A stretch of 55,814 nucleotides of DNA from positions 1 through 55,814 of the forward strand of contig JAJYXW010000138.1 in NCBI GenBank assembly GCA_021801525.1, written 5' to 3'. Shown here piece by piece: positions 10,023-19,967 of this stretch; positions within the stretch are counted from its first letter, which is position 1; each line of letters begins with the position of its first letter. The position numbers and the translations under genes are program-made. Origin of the DNA: Actinomycetes bacterium. GTDB lineage: Bacteria > Actinomycetota > Acidimicrobiia > Acidimicrobiales > JAJYXR01. The notes under the pieces were generated by a model. It saw only the letters and a program-made list of their open reading frames with translations, made no database searches and was not told the origin of the DNA.

Positions 10023-11353
10023 CGGCGAATCACCGACGCGCCGAGCGCGCTCAGTTTGCCGGCCAGGTCCTCGTAGCCCCGCTCCACGTGCTCGGCGCCG
10101 GAGACGACCGTCTCCCCCTCTGCGGCCAAGCCAGCTAGCACCAAGGCCGCTCCACCCCGCAGGTCGGGTGCCTTCACGGGAGCGCCTGACAGGCGCGGCA
10201 CTCCGCGGACGACGGCGTGATGCCCCTCGGTAGATATGTCGGCCCCCATCCGCCTCAGCTCCTCGACGTACCTGAACCGCCCTGCGAACAGGTTCTCCGT
10301 CACTATTCCTACCCCGTCCGCCACCGCGAGCATGGTGACGAGGAATGGCTTGTAGTCGGTGGCGACACCCGGGTAGGGGAGAGTCGCCAGGTCCACGCTG
10401 TGGAGCCTCCCGTCGGACCTGGCGCGAAGGCCCTCTGGGCCTAGCGATACGACCATGCCCATCTCACCGAGCTTCCGGAGCAGCATGTCCATGTGCTCCA
10501 CGTGCGCGTCCTCCACCACTACCTCGCCGCCCGCTAGGCCGACGGCAGCAAGGTAGGTAGCGGCCACGACCCGATCCGGTATCACCCGGTGGGAGGAGGG
10601 CAACAGCTCCTCCACGCCCTCCACCTCGATCCGCGAGGTGCCAGCTCCCTTGATCCGTGCCCCCATTGAGGAAAGAAAGCGCGCCAGGTCCACCACCTCG
10701 GGCTCCCGGGCGGCGTTCTCGATGACCGTCGTCCCCTTCGCCCGCGCGGCAGCCATGAGGACGTTGTCGGTGGCGGTGTGGCTCGGGTACTCGAGGACCA
10801 CCTTGGTGCCGGCCAGGTTCTGGCGCCGGCCTCGGGTATCGCCTACCTTCGCCTCGATGTAGCCATGGACCACCTCGAAGCTCGCCCCCATAGCCTCGAA
10901 TGCGCCGAGGTGGATGTCTATCGGGCGGCTTCCGAAGTCGTCGCCCCCCGGCAACGAGAACCGTGCCTCCCCGCAACGCGCTAGGAGGGGGCCGAGCAGC
11001 ACCACGGACGCCCGCATCTGCTCGACCAGCTCGTAAGGGGCGACAGGCACCAGCTCCCGAGGGACGTCGACCACCAGGTCGGCCGGCGCGTCTGGAGCTG
11101 CCGGTGCGGCCGGTGCGGCCGAAGTGGCCGAAGTGGCCGATGCACCTGGGCGGGAGCGTTCCACGCGAGCCCCTGTTGCCCGTAGCAGGTCTGCCATGAT
11201 CTCCACGTCCTTGATGCGCGGGACGTTGGACAGGACGTGGCGGCCTTCGGAGAGCAGGCAGGCGGCCATCAACTTCAAGGCTGAGTTCTTGGCACCTCCT
11301 GCCCTGACGGTGCCGTGAAGCGGGCCGGAGGGCTTGATCACGAAGCTTCTCAC
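10019..11353 (-). CDS. murA: UDP-N-acetylglucosamine 1-carboxyvinyltransferase with Asp in place of catalytic Cys
   Basis: First committed step of peptidoglycan synthesis: enolpyruvyl transfer from PEP to UDP-GlcNAc. The 444-residue protein shows GGAKNSALK (Lys22, Asn23) and the active loop PGGDDFGSRPIDIHLGAFE. The loop residue that is Cys115 in E. coli (PGGCTIGARP) is Asp138; the same change in M. tuberculosis and Chlamydia MurA gives fosfomycin insensitivity. Residues about 69-93 are an Ala/Pro/Ser/Thr insert encoded by short repeats (11098-11150). GTG start at 11353, with GGGAGGAG 14 bases upstream. It is coupled by GTGA overlap to meaB. Confidence 0.95.
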   Translation of the reverse strand: MRSFVIKPSGPLHGTVRAGGAKNSALKLMAACLLSEGRHVLSNVPRIKDVEIMADLLRATGARVERSRPGASATSATSAAPAAPAAPDAPADLVVDVPRELVPVAPYELVEQMRASVVLLGPLLARCGEARFSLPGGDDFGSRPIDIHLGAFEAMGASFEVVHGYIEAKVGDTRGRRQNLAGTKVVLEYPSHTATDNVLMAAARAKGTTVIENAAREPEVVDLARFLSSMGARIKGAGTSRIEVEGVEELLPSSHRVIPDRVVAATYLAAVGLAGGEVVVEDAHVEHMDMLLRKLGEMGMVVSLGPEGLRARSDGRLHSVDLATLPYPGVATDYKPFLVTMLAVADGVGIVTENLFAGRFRYVEELRRMGADISTEGHHAVVRGVPRLSGAPVKAPDLRGGAALVLAGLAAEGETVVSGAEHVERGYEDLAGKLSALGASVIRR

Positions 11354-11427
11354 GCCTGCCAGTATGCTCCTCCCAGTGCAGCCAGGGGGGAGATAGAGCG
11401 CTGACCAGGATCTTCGTCGACGAGGAA

Positions 11428-12933
11428 GTGCCGGAGGACGTCGCGGCGGAAGCCCTCCAGCCTCGTGACGATCTCCTCCTCGAGCATGAGGTTGCTCCGG
11501 GCGTCTTCGAGCTCGCCACCGACGAAGGCGTCCTCCAGGGCCCGATGACGCGATATCGGCGCGAGGTGCAGGTGGGGCCGGTGGTCGGCGACCGGGTCAG
11601 GGTACGCCAGAGCGTAGATTTCGTCCTCGCGATCCCCTGGTTCGGCTTCCTGTTCGTGCCGGCGTTCCGGGCATGGCTGCGCAGGATCGGGAGCCCAGGT
11701 GAGAAGCGCCCCTGGTACCTGGCCCCTGTTCGCCTCGACCAGAGGGCCTCTTCGACACTGACCGCGCTGTGCCTCCTCGACCTGGTGAACGGCTACGTGA
11801 CCGGGATCCTCTCCCAGACCATCACGTTTGCCGCCCACCAGTACCATGCGAGCGCGGGTGCCCAGGGCGTCGCACTCGGCGTGGTGCGAGCCGACGCAGT
11901 GATCATGGTGGTGCTCATGGCGCTGGCGGACCGCCAGGGAAGGCGCAAGGTGCTGCTGGTGTCCAGCGCTCTAGGTTGCGTGGCGACGGCTGCAGGTGCG
12001 CTTGCACCGAGCATCGCGTGGCTCGCGGCAAGCCAAGTCGTCTCGCGTGGGTTCGCCCAGACTTCGGTCTTCCTCGCTATCGTCGTGGCTGCCGAGGAGG
12101 TCCCCCCCGAGGCCCGCGCCTTCGCGGTCAGCATCCTCACCGCCACCATCGCCCTCGGCACCGGTGTCTGCACCTTGTTGCTCGGGGTCGCCGGAGCAGG
12201 CGCAGGGGGCTGGCGGTACCTGTACCTTCTCTCTATTGCCGGGCTGGTCTTGCTGGTCCCCGTATCCCGCAACCTCTCCGAGAGCCGGCGTTTCGCAGCG
12301 CCGCACACGGAGGCCACCATGGAGGGGCACGGGGGGCGCCTGTGGCTTCTCGCCATCGCTGCCTTCGGGCTGCAGGTGTTCGTTGGACCGACGGGACAGT
12401 TCCGCAACAGCTTCCTGCGCCAGAACCGCGGCTTCAGCGCAGAGCGCATCTCGCTGTTCACCATCGCCACGGGGATACCGGGCGGGATCGGACTCGTAGC
12501 GGGGGGCCGCCTCGCCGACCTATGGGGCAGGCGCAAGGTGGGCGCCTTCGCCCTCGTGGTCTCCGCCGGGAGCGCGGTCGGGACGTTCTTGTCGAGCGGG
12601 TGGCCTATGTGGGTGTGGGCTACCGTCTCGCTCGCCGTGGGCGCTGCCGCGGTACCGACCCTCGGAGTCTACGGGCCGGAGCTGTTCCCGACCTCGCTGC
12701 GGGGCCGGGCGAACGGCATCCTCTCGGTAGCCGGCAGGCTCGGCACCGTGCTCGGCGTGGTGGGGGTGGGCTTCCTGGCAGAGCGCATGGGGGGCTTCGG
12801 GGGTCCGCTCGCTCTCAGCGCCGTGGCTCCTCTTGCAGTGGCTGTGCTCGTTGTGTGGAAGTTTCCCGAGACCGCGCACCAGTCGCTCGAGGCGCTGAAC
12901 CCCGAGGACCGCCCTGAGCAAACAAGTGGGTGA
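11428..12933 (+). CDS. MFS transporter with a START-like N-terminal segment
   Basis: About 12 hydrophobic helices follow residue 100; MFS signatures include LADRQGRRKVLLV after the second helix, GGRLADLWGRRKVGAF in the second half, and LFPTSLRGRANGI, which is typical of the sugar/metabolite transporter branch. Residues about 1-85 are soluble (TRYRREVQVGPVVGDRV, RVRQSVDFVLAIPWFGFLF) and look like the end of an SRPBCC/START domain; I recall actinobacterial MFS proteins with such a front domain. The annotated start is GTG 11428; the frame is open further and a CTG at 11401, eight bases after AGGGGGGAG, would add the first strand TRIFVDEEVPE. Substrate unknown. It is divergent from murA. Confidence 0.8.
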   Translation: MPEDVAAEALQPRDDLLLEHEVAPGVFELATDEGVLQGPMTRYRREVQVGPVVGDRVRVRQSVDFVLAIPWFGFLFVPAFRAWLRRIGSPGEKRPWYLAPVRLDQRASSTLTALCLLDLVNGYVTGILSQTITFAAHQYHASAGAQGVALGVVRADAVIMVVLMALADRQGRRKVLLVSSALGCVATAAGALAPSIAWLAASQVVSRGFAQTSVFLAIVVAAEEVPPEARAFAVSILTATIALGTGVCTLLLGVAGAGAGGWRYLYLLSIAGLVLLVPVSRNLSESRRFAAPHTEATMEGHGGRLWLLAIAAFGLQVFVGPTGQFRNSFLRQNRGFSAERISLFTIATGIPGGIGLVAGGRLADLWGRRKVGAFALVVSAGSAVGTFLSSGWPMWVWATVSLAVGAAAVPTLGVYGPELFPTSLRGRANGILSVAGRLGTVLGVVGVGFLAERMGGFGGPLALSAVAPLAVAVLVVWKFPETAHQSLEALNPEDRPEQTSG

Positions 12934-13070
12934 GCTCCTACGAGGGCAGACTGGTCCAGCCTTCAGCGCGCACCCTGGCCCGCCTTCTCGCCGCCTGTGA
13001 ACGCCGCAAGCCGAGCGAGGTCCTCGCCGAGAAGCGGGATCTCGTGCTCGCCGCCTGCCGTAGAAGAGGC
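12921..13070 (+). pseudogene. Remnant of an XRE-HTH/nucleotidyltransferase-type antitoxin
   Basis: Immediately overlapping the MFS stop, one frame reads VSSYEGRLVQPSARTLARLL then AACERRKPSEVLAEKRDLVL and AACRRRG. This is the end of an XRE helix-turn-helix followed by the helix that leads into a MNT-type nucleotidyltransferase domain in actinobacterial fused antitoxins (from memory). The expected FGSVARG catalytic motif never appears and the start of the HTH is missing, so only the middle survives. The rest of 13071-13152 holds no gene, only two copies of ACACTCAGACGA. Confidence 0.5.
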
Positions 13071-13152
13071 CACACCACAGGCGATAGCCGATTTCCCCTC
13101 ACCAAGCGGGACACTCAGACGATCAGCACTCCCAGGCGACCGGCCCGAACAC

Positions 13153-14865
13153 TCAGACGACCGGGTCTTCGCGCCAGCGGCCGAAGACATCGGCCATGGC
13201 CGACATCACCTCTCCCACCGTGGCATACGCCCTCACCGCCCCGAGCACAGCGGGCATCACGTTCGCGGTGGGCTCCTTCGCCTGCTTCGTCACCTCTGCC
13301 AGCGCATCGCGCACAGCGTCGGATGACCTGCGCCGCTTCACGTCGTCCAGGCGCTTCGCCTGCATCTCCTCCACCTCGGGCCCGATGAGGAGCGTCGGCG
13401 GTGGGGGCTCCTCGTTCCCCTCGAAGAATGCGTTGACACCGACGACGACCCGCCTGCCTGCCGATACCTTCCTCTGGAAGCGGTAGGCGGACTCCGCTAT
13501 CTCCCCCTGGAACCAGCTCGACTCTATTGCGCGGAGCACCCCTTCGAGCATGGACCCGTCACCCTCGGCAACGAGGCGGGCGAAGGTCTCCTCGGCCTGG
13601 CGCTCCATCTCGTCGGTGAGCGACTCCACGAACCACGACCCTCCGAGCGGGTCTGCCACGTTGGCCACCCCGGTCTCGTGGGCGATCACCTGCTGGGTCC
13701 GGAGGGCGATGCGTGCCGCCTTCTCCGTAGGCAAGGCAAGAACCTCGTCCATCGAGTTCGTGTGCAGGCTCTGGGTGCCCCCGAGCACGCCGGCGAGCGC
13801 CTCGATCGCCGTACGAACGATGTTCACCTCGGGCTGCTGGGCCGTAAGCGACACCCCCGCAGTCTGGGTATGGAAGCGAAGCTGGGCAGAACGCGGATCG
13901 CGTGCGCCGTAGCGCTCGGTCATCCACCGCCACCAGATCCGCCTGGCCGCCCGGTACTTGGCAATCTCCTCGAAGAAGTCGACGTGCGCGTTGAAGAAGA
14001 AGCTGAGCCTCGGCGCGAACTCGTCCACGCCGAGCCCCGCCGCTACGGCGGACTCAACGTAGGCGAAGCCGTTCGCGAGGGTGAAGGCAAGCTCCTGGGC
14101 CGCGGTCGAACCGGCCTCGCGGATGTGGTAGCCCGAAACCGAAACCGGGTGGAAGCGCGGCATCTCGGCCTGGCAGAAGCGGATGACGTCGGTGACCAGC
14201 CTCACCGACGGCCTCGGCGGGTACACGTACTCCTTTTGGGCCTGGTACTCCTTCAGGATGTCGTTCTGAAGGGTGCCCCCTAGCCTGGCCCGCTCCACCC
14301 CGCTCGCCTCTGCCGCTGCGACGTACATGGCGAGCAGGACCGGTGCCGGTGAGTTGATGGTCATGGACGTGGTGACCGCTCCGAGGTCGATGCCGGCGAA
14401 GAGGTCCTCGGCGTCGGAGAGGGTGTCAACGGCGACACCGCACTTGCCGACCTCGCCGGCGCTCTCGGGATCGTCGGAGTCGCGGCCCATCAGGGTCGGC
14501 AGGTCGAAGGCCACCGACAGCCCGCCGCTGCCGGCCGCGAGCAGCTCGCGGAAGCGAGCGTTCGTATCCTCGGCGGTACCGAAGCCAGCGAACAAGCGCA
14601 TCGTCCAGAGCTTCGAGCGGTACATCGACGCGTGCGGACCGCGTGCATAGGGAGGCTGCCCGGGCCAGCCGAGGCGCTCCTCCGCTCCTTCGCAGGGCCA
14701 GTCGCGAGGGCCGTAGGTGGGGGCCAGCGGGATACCGGACATGGTCTCGAAGTCGGCGTCCCTGAGCTTGGCAGCTTCGAAGCTGCTCGCCCAAGCCTCG
14801 TATCCCCCCTGGTCGTTGGAGTTGCCGCCGGGTTGGCTATCCCGGCTGCTCGGTTCGCGCTCCAC
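13153..14865 (-). CDS. B12-dependent acyl-CoA mutase large subunit, isobutyryl-CoA-mutase-like
   Basis: Adenosylcobalamin-dependent carbon-skeleton mutase. The 570-residue protein is the TIM-barrel half only: [70 protein letters not shown] and [12 protein letters not shown] all match the methylmalonyl-CoA mutase family. There is no B12-binding DxHxxG domain, so a small subunit must be encoded elsewhere. Aligned to P. shermanii MCM, Tyr89 is Phe92 and Arg207 is Gln210; these are the isobutyryl-CoA mutase (IcmA) residues, and Arg207 is what binds the methylmalonyl carboxylate. Length also fits IcmA/HcmA (about 560). Tyr75 is His78 and Arg82 is Lys85. ATG start at 14865. MeaB is encoded nearby. 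Confidence 0.88.
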   Translation of the reverse strand: MEREPSSRDSQPGGNSNDQGGYEAWASSFEAAKLRDADFETMSGIPLAPTYGPRDWPCEGAEERLGWPGQPPYARGPHASMYRSKLWTMRLFAGFGTAEDTNARFRELLAAGSGGLSVAFDLPTLMGRDSDDPESAGEVGKCGVAVDTLSDAEDLFAGIDLGAVTTSMTINSPAPVLLAMYVAAAEASGVERARLGGTLQNDILKEYQAQKEYVYPPRPSVRLVTDVIRFCQAEMPRFHPVSVSGYHIREAGSTAAQELAFTLANGFAYVESAVAAGLGVDEFAPRLSFFFNAHVDFFEEIAKYRAARRIWWRWMTERYGARDPRSAQLRFHTQTAGVSLTAQQPEVNIVRTAIEALAGVLGGTQSLHTNSMDEVLALPTEKAARIALRTQQVIAHETGVANVADPLGGSWFVESLTDEMERQAEETFARLVAEGDGSMLEGVLRAIESSWFQGEIAESAYRFQRKVSAGRRVVVGVNAFFEGNEEPPPPTLLIGPEVEEMQAKRLDDVKRRRSSDAVRDALAEVTKQAKEPTANVMPAVLGAVRAYATVGEVMSAMADVFGRWREDPVV

Positions 14866-15000
14866 GAAGCAATCCTACCGGGTTCCGGCAAGCAAGCCTC
14901 TCCCGCAATGGTGAGGGAGCCCCGCCCGCAAGGGCGAGGTAGCCCACGACAATCACGCGCCTGCCGCTCGCCAATGCCGTGCCGGGCTATCGTCTTGGAC

Positions 15001-15996
15001 GTGCCCGAAACCAAGTCAGCCCCCGATCGCAACCTCGCCATGGAGCTGGTCAGGGTGACCGAGGCCGCAGCCATGGCCGCCGGACGCTGGATGGGTCGCG
15101 GTGACAAGGAGGGCGCCGACCAGGCAGCCGTGAACGCGATGCGCGTGGTGCTCCATACCGTCTCCATGGACGGCGTGGTCGTGATCGGCGAGGGCGAGAA
15201 GGACAACGCCCCGATGCTCTACAACGGCGAGCACATAGGCGACGGCTCCCCTCCCCCGACCGACATCGCGGTAGACCCCATCGACGGCACCACGCTCACA
15301 TCGCTCGGGCGCGGGGGCGCCCTGGCCGTCATAGCGGTCTCCGATCGCGGCACCATGTTCGACCCCGGCCCTTGCGTGTACATGGAGAAGCTGGCGGTCG
15401 GGCCCCGAGCAGCGGGATCGGTGGACATCACGCGTCCGGCCGCGGAGAACATCGAGTCGGTGGCCAAGGCGCTCGGGAAGTCCGTCCGCGACGTGACCAC
15501 CGTGGTCCTCGACCGGGAGCGACATCACGAGCTCATAGCCGAAGTGCGAACGAGCGGCGCCCGGATAAAGCTGATAACCGACGGCGACGTCGCAGGTGCC
15601 ATATCGACTGCCTGGCCGGACTCCGGCGTCGACATACTGCTCGGGATCGGCGGCACCCCCGAGGGCGTGATCGCTGCGGCGGCGCTCAAGTCCATGGGCG
15701 GGGAGATCCAAGGCCGCCTGTGGCCTCGCGACGACGACGAGCGCCGAGCTGCAACTGCTGCTGGCTACGACGTGGGTAAGGTTCTGAAGACCGACGACCT
15801 CGTCTCGGGGGACAACTGCTTCTTCGCAGCAACGGGCATCACCGACGGGGAGCTGCTCCAGGGAGTCCGCTACCACGACTTCGGCGCCACGACCCAGTCT
15901 CTCGTCATGCGTTCACGCTCTGGGACGGTCCGGCTCGTGTCGGCCCGCCACCCCCTGCACAAGCTGCGCGAGTTCAGCCAGATCGAGTTCGACTAG
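15001..15996 (+). CDS. glpX: Class II fructose-1,6-bisphosphatase
   Basis: Removes the 1-phosphate of fructose 1,6-bisphosphate in gluconeogenesis. The 331-residue protein has [17 protein letters not shown], metal-binding VVIGEGEKD (60-68) and DPIDGTT (92-98), and [16 protein letters not shown] near the C-terminus, all diagnostic of GlpX. GTG at 15001 gives the family's usual N-terminus; the frame is open to 14632 but that extension overlaps the divergent mutase gene. The 135-base spacer 14866-15000 must contain both promoters; I see no convincing boxes. Confidence 0.95.
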   Translation: MPETKSAPDRNLAMELVRVTEAAAMAAGRWMGRGDKEGADQAAVNAMRVVLHTVSMDGVVVIGEGEKDNAPMLYNGEHIGDGSPPPTDIAVDPIDGTTLTSLGRGGALAVIAVSDRGTMFDPGPCVYMEKLAVGPRAAGSVDITRPAAENIESVAKALGKSVRDVTTVVLDRERHHELIAEVRTSGARIKLITDGDVAGAISTAWPDSGVDILLGIGGTPEGVIAAAALKSMGGEIQGRLWPRDDDERRAATAAGYDVGKVLKTDDLVSGDNCFFAATGITDGELLQGVRYHDFGATTQSLVMRSRSGTVRLVSARHPLHKLREFSQIEFD

Positions 15997-16026
15997 GAGC
16001 TTCGGCGAGACGTTGGAGCCCGAACG

Positions 16027-16080
16027 CGACGGCTCCCCCGCAGCGACGGATCGAGCCCGAAGCGTGCGAGGGAGCCGTCG
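16027..16080. terminator. 11-bp inverted repeat after glpX
   Basis: CGACGGCTCCC at 16027-16037 and GGGAGCCGTCG at 16070-16080, perfectly complementary with a 32-base spacer, 30 bases after the glpX stop and before the convergent membrane-protein gene. The loop is long and there is no T-run, so it may be a bidirectional terminator or a protein-bound repeat. Confidence 0.45.
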
Positions 16081-16174
16081 TGGCGGGACTGCCGACAAGC
16101 CGGGGTGGTGGGGGACCCTGGCCTGTCGTGTCCCCGCAGGAGGCACCTAGCGGATCACCGGCTGTTCAGCCGGA

Positions 16175-17476
16175 CTAGTGCCCCTCACCTGGAGAGCCTG
16201 AACCTGTGGTCACCCCGGCGGGGACCCCGTGGGCGGAGCTGCTGCCCCGGTTGCTCGACGCGTTCGACGATCCGCTGCCGGGATTGGTCGGCGCGTTCGA
16301 CGATCCGCTGCCGGGGTTGGTCGGCACGTTCGACGATCCGCTGCCGGGGTTGGTCGACGCGTTACCGTGGCCGCTGCCGGGGTTGCTCGACGCGTTCGAC
16401 GATCCGCTGCCGGGGTTGGTCGGCACGTTCGACGATCCGCTGCCGGGGTTGGTCGGCACGTTACCGTGGCCGCTGCCGGGGTTGCTCGACGCGTTCGACG
16501 ATCCGCTGCCGGGGTTGGTCGGCACGTTCGACGATCCGCTGCCGGGGTTGGTCGGCACGTTACCGTGGCCGCTGCCGGGGTTGCTCGACGCGTTCGACGA
16601 TCCGCTGCCGGGATTGGACGGCGCGTTCGACGATCCCGTGCTCGTCGGACGGTGCGAGCTCGACTCGGAGGTTCCCTTCGAGGAGGCTGAAGAGCTCGTC
16701 GTCTTGCCTGGCGGGGTCACGCCCTTGCAGTAGGCACTGACGCTCTCGCCCTTGGCCTTAGCAGCCGCGGCAAGGTTGGAGAACGCAACGGAGCTGCTCG
16801 ATCCCGAGGTAGACGAGCCCGAGGAGCCCGAGGTGGAGCCGGTCGTGCTGGTGGTCGAGTGGGCAGCCTGGGCCTCGTAGGCAGTGCAGAGGCCGTACAG
16901 GTCCGAACCGCTGGCACTCGGGCCGACGGGAGTGGTCTTCTGCGACCCGGCGGTGCTGCCCCCGGTGGAGCTGCCTGAGCTGCCTGAGCTGCCTGAGCTG
17001 CCTGAGCTGCCGGAGCTGCCGGAACCCCCCGCCCCGCCGCTGTGGCTGGGGTTGGGAACAGAGATCCCCACATTGCTCAGCGCGCTCGAGACAGAGGACT
17101 GGACCGTCGACGGCAGCGAGCCGGTCGCCGCAGCCGCGACGCCTGCCGTGAGTGCCATCGCGGGGATGGCGATCCCTGCCGCTTTCAGTGTGAGCAGTTT
17201 TCCTAGCATCGACTTCCTCCTCGGAAGGGCCCTCCCGGGCATCCCGATGCCAGCGCCTCCCCGGATGGCTGCGCCCATCGCAGCTACCGTGGTCTCCCGA
17301 GCGGCCATCTCAGCGGGGCTGGCCGGAGCCTTTACCGCCTTGACGATCGCAGCCAGATGGTCGTACCCCGGAGGGGCGTCATCCGGGTGGATTGCGCCCG
17401 AGAGGAGACGGTCTACCGTCTGGTCATCGAGTGGGAATCGTGGCATCTCACCCCTTAGATCGCCGCGACCGCCCAT
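16175..17476 (-). CDS. Sigma-linked single-pass membrane protein with 11-residue extracellular repeats
   Basis: A 433-residue protein cotranscribed with the ECF sigma gene and placed like an anti-sigma factor. Residues 12-90 are cytosolic (MPRFPLDDQTVDRLLSGAIH then PDDAPPGYDHL), a layout common next to actinobacterial ECF sigmas. One membrane helix covers about 98-118. The outside part has a Gly/Ser linker, a small two-cysteine segment (LCTAYEAQA ... VSAYCKGV), then 11-12 copies of an NPGSGSSN(A/V)xx / NPGSGHGNxxx repeat. The ATG at 17476 has GGAGG nine bases upstream. I see no zinc-binding HxxxCxxC of classic ZAS anti-sigmas, so an anti-sigma role is inferred from context only. Confidence 0.7.
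   Translation of the reverse strand: MGGRGDLRGEMPRFPLDDQTVDRLLSGAIHPDDAPPGYDHLAAIVKAVKAPASPAEMAARETTVAAMGAAIRGGAGIGMPGRALPRRKSMLGKLLTLKAAGIAIPAMALTAGVAAAATGSLPSTVQSSVSSALSNVGISVPNPSHSGGAGGSGSSGSSGSSGSSGSSGSSTGGSTAGSQKTTPVGPSASGSDLYGLCTAYEAQAAHSTTSTTGSTSGSSGSSTSGSSSSVAFSNLAAAAKAKGESVSAYCKGVTPPGKTTSSSASSKGTSESSSHRPTSTGSSNAPSNPGSGSSNASSNPGSGHGNVPTNPGSGSSNVPTNPGSGSSNASSNPGSGHGNVPTNPGSGSSNVPTNPGSGSSNASSNPGSGHGNASTNPGSGSSNVPTNPGSGSSNAPTNPGSGSSNASSNRGSSSAHGVPAGVTTGSGSPGEGH
16251..16646. repeat. 33-bp coding minisatellite, 11 full units plus one degenerate
   Basis: Exactly eleven 33-base units from 16251 to 16613 and a decayed twelfth. There are two unit cores (TTCGACGATCCG or TTACCGTGGCCG followed by CTGCCGGGG), and three units together form a 99-base super-repeat present about three times. 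The array keeps several frames open, which creates false plus-strand ORFs. It encodes the extracellular repeats of the minus-strand membrane protein. Confidence 0.97.
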
Positions 17477-17551
17477 CGCGTTACACCTCCCAGTGATCGC
17501 CTTGACATCCGTTCCTGCGGGCGGCCCCTCGCGCGCTGCGTGCGCGGGATA

Positions 17552-18097
17552 TCAGACACCGAAGACCTGCCTCACGTCGTCCGGCGTGAGCGTCGCGGCA
17601 AGGCGCTTCAGGGCCCGATGCTGCGCCACCCGGACCGCCCCGGGCCGCTTGCCCAGCACCTGCGCGGTCTCCTCCACGCTCAGACCGGCAACGACGCGCA
17701 GCATCACGACCTCGGCCTGCTCGCGCGGCAACCCGGCTGTGAGCCGTGCCACCGCACGCTCGACCGACATCGCCGCCAAGCCCGCGTCTGCAGGGTCGAC
17801 GGAAGCTGCAAGCGCCGCGAACTGCTCGACGGGAAGCGGCACGGTGCGCCGCCTGGCCCCGCGCCTGCGGTGGTCGGCCAGGCGACGCCTCGCTATCGCG
17901 AAGAGCCACGCCCTGAGCTCTGCCTCGTCCCCGCGGAAGCTGGCCAGGTGCTGCGCCACGGCCAGCCATACCTCGCCGGTCAGATCCTCCGCAGCGGAAG
18001 GCTCCTGCCAGCGCAGGTAGCGAAGCAGGGGCGGGTGGTAGGCATGGTAGAGGACGGCAACCGCCCAGTCCTGCCCCGCTTGGGCCGCCGCAAGCAC
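17552..18097 (-). CDS. ECF-type RNA polymerase sigma factor
   Basis: A 181-residue sigma-70 family protein lacking region 1 and 3, as ECF sigmas do. Region 2 is LLRYLRWQEPSAAEDLTGEV then WLAVAQHLASFRG, ending in the DNA-melting/-10 segment AWLFAIARRRLADHRRR. Region 4 is LPREQAEVVMLRVVAGLSVE then ETAQVLGKRPGAVRVAQHR, a clear HTH for the -35 box. GTG at 18097 has GAGGA shortly upstream. It is followed after 75 bases by the single-pass membrane protein, its probable regulator. The 88 bases to atpC hold nothing else. Confidence 0.9.
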   Translation of the reverse strand: MLAAAQAGQDWAVAVLYHAYHPPLLRYLRWQEPSAAEDLTGEVWLAVAQHLASFRGDEAELRAWLFAIARRRLADHRRRGARRRTVPLPVEQFAALAASVDPADAGLAAMSVERAVARLTAGLPREQAEVVMLRVVAGLSVEETAQVLGKRPGAVRVAQHRALKRLAATLTPDDVRQVFGV

Positions 18098-18185
18098 CTG
18101 GTCGAAGTCCTCGATGGTCGTGGACCAAGGTTATCCCGGCAGCAGCGCTGGACGTCGGGGATAGGATCCGCTCCTGGCAGCGGCC

Positions 18186-18451
18186 TCAGGCCGGCGCCAT
18201 CTCCCCCGAGGGCGTCACCAGCACCAGGTGTGCTCCGTCCATGAGGACGAACCCGCCCTCGATGTCCACGGTCCTCTCGCTGCCATCAGCCGCCTGCACC
18301 CGCAAAGCACCCGGCTCGACAGAGGCCACCAGGGGCGTATGGCCGGCGAGGAACCCGATCTCGCCACCGTCTGTACGCATGAAGACGGCCTGAGCCTCGT
18401 CCTCGAGGAGGGTGCTCTCCGGGGTGACGACCCTGAGCGAGAAGGTCGCCA

Positions 18452-18452
<1 letters not shown>
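18186..18452 (-). CDS. atpC: ATP synthase epsilon subunit
   Basis: F1 epsilon, central stalk. The 88 residues cover only the beta-sandwich domain (FSLRVVTPESTLLEDEAQAV, GEIGFLAGHTPLVASVEPGA); the C-terminal helical hairpin that inhibits ATP hydrolysis in many bacteria is missing. GTG start at 18452 shares one base with the atpD stop. It is the last gene of the atp operon. Confidence 0.93.
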
Positions 18453-19954
<1,502 letters not shown>

Positions 19955-19967
19955 TCAGCCGCGCCCC

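Noticed and set aside
13153..14865. Naming the mutase a methylmalonyl-CoA mutase
   Set aside because: The residues matching MCM Tyr89 and Arg207 are Phe and Gln, and the B12 domain is absent.
16251..16646. Possible CRISPR array (about 33-base repeats)
   Set aside because: Units are directly adjacent with no unique spacers, and they code for protein repeats.
16206..16740. Long plus-strand ORFs with LPGLVGTFDD-type repeats
   Set aside because: The 33-base repeat contains no stop in several frames, so open frames are automatic. The minus-strand gene has a signal anchor, a good ribosome-binding site and a sigma-factor neighbour.
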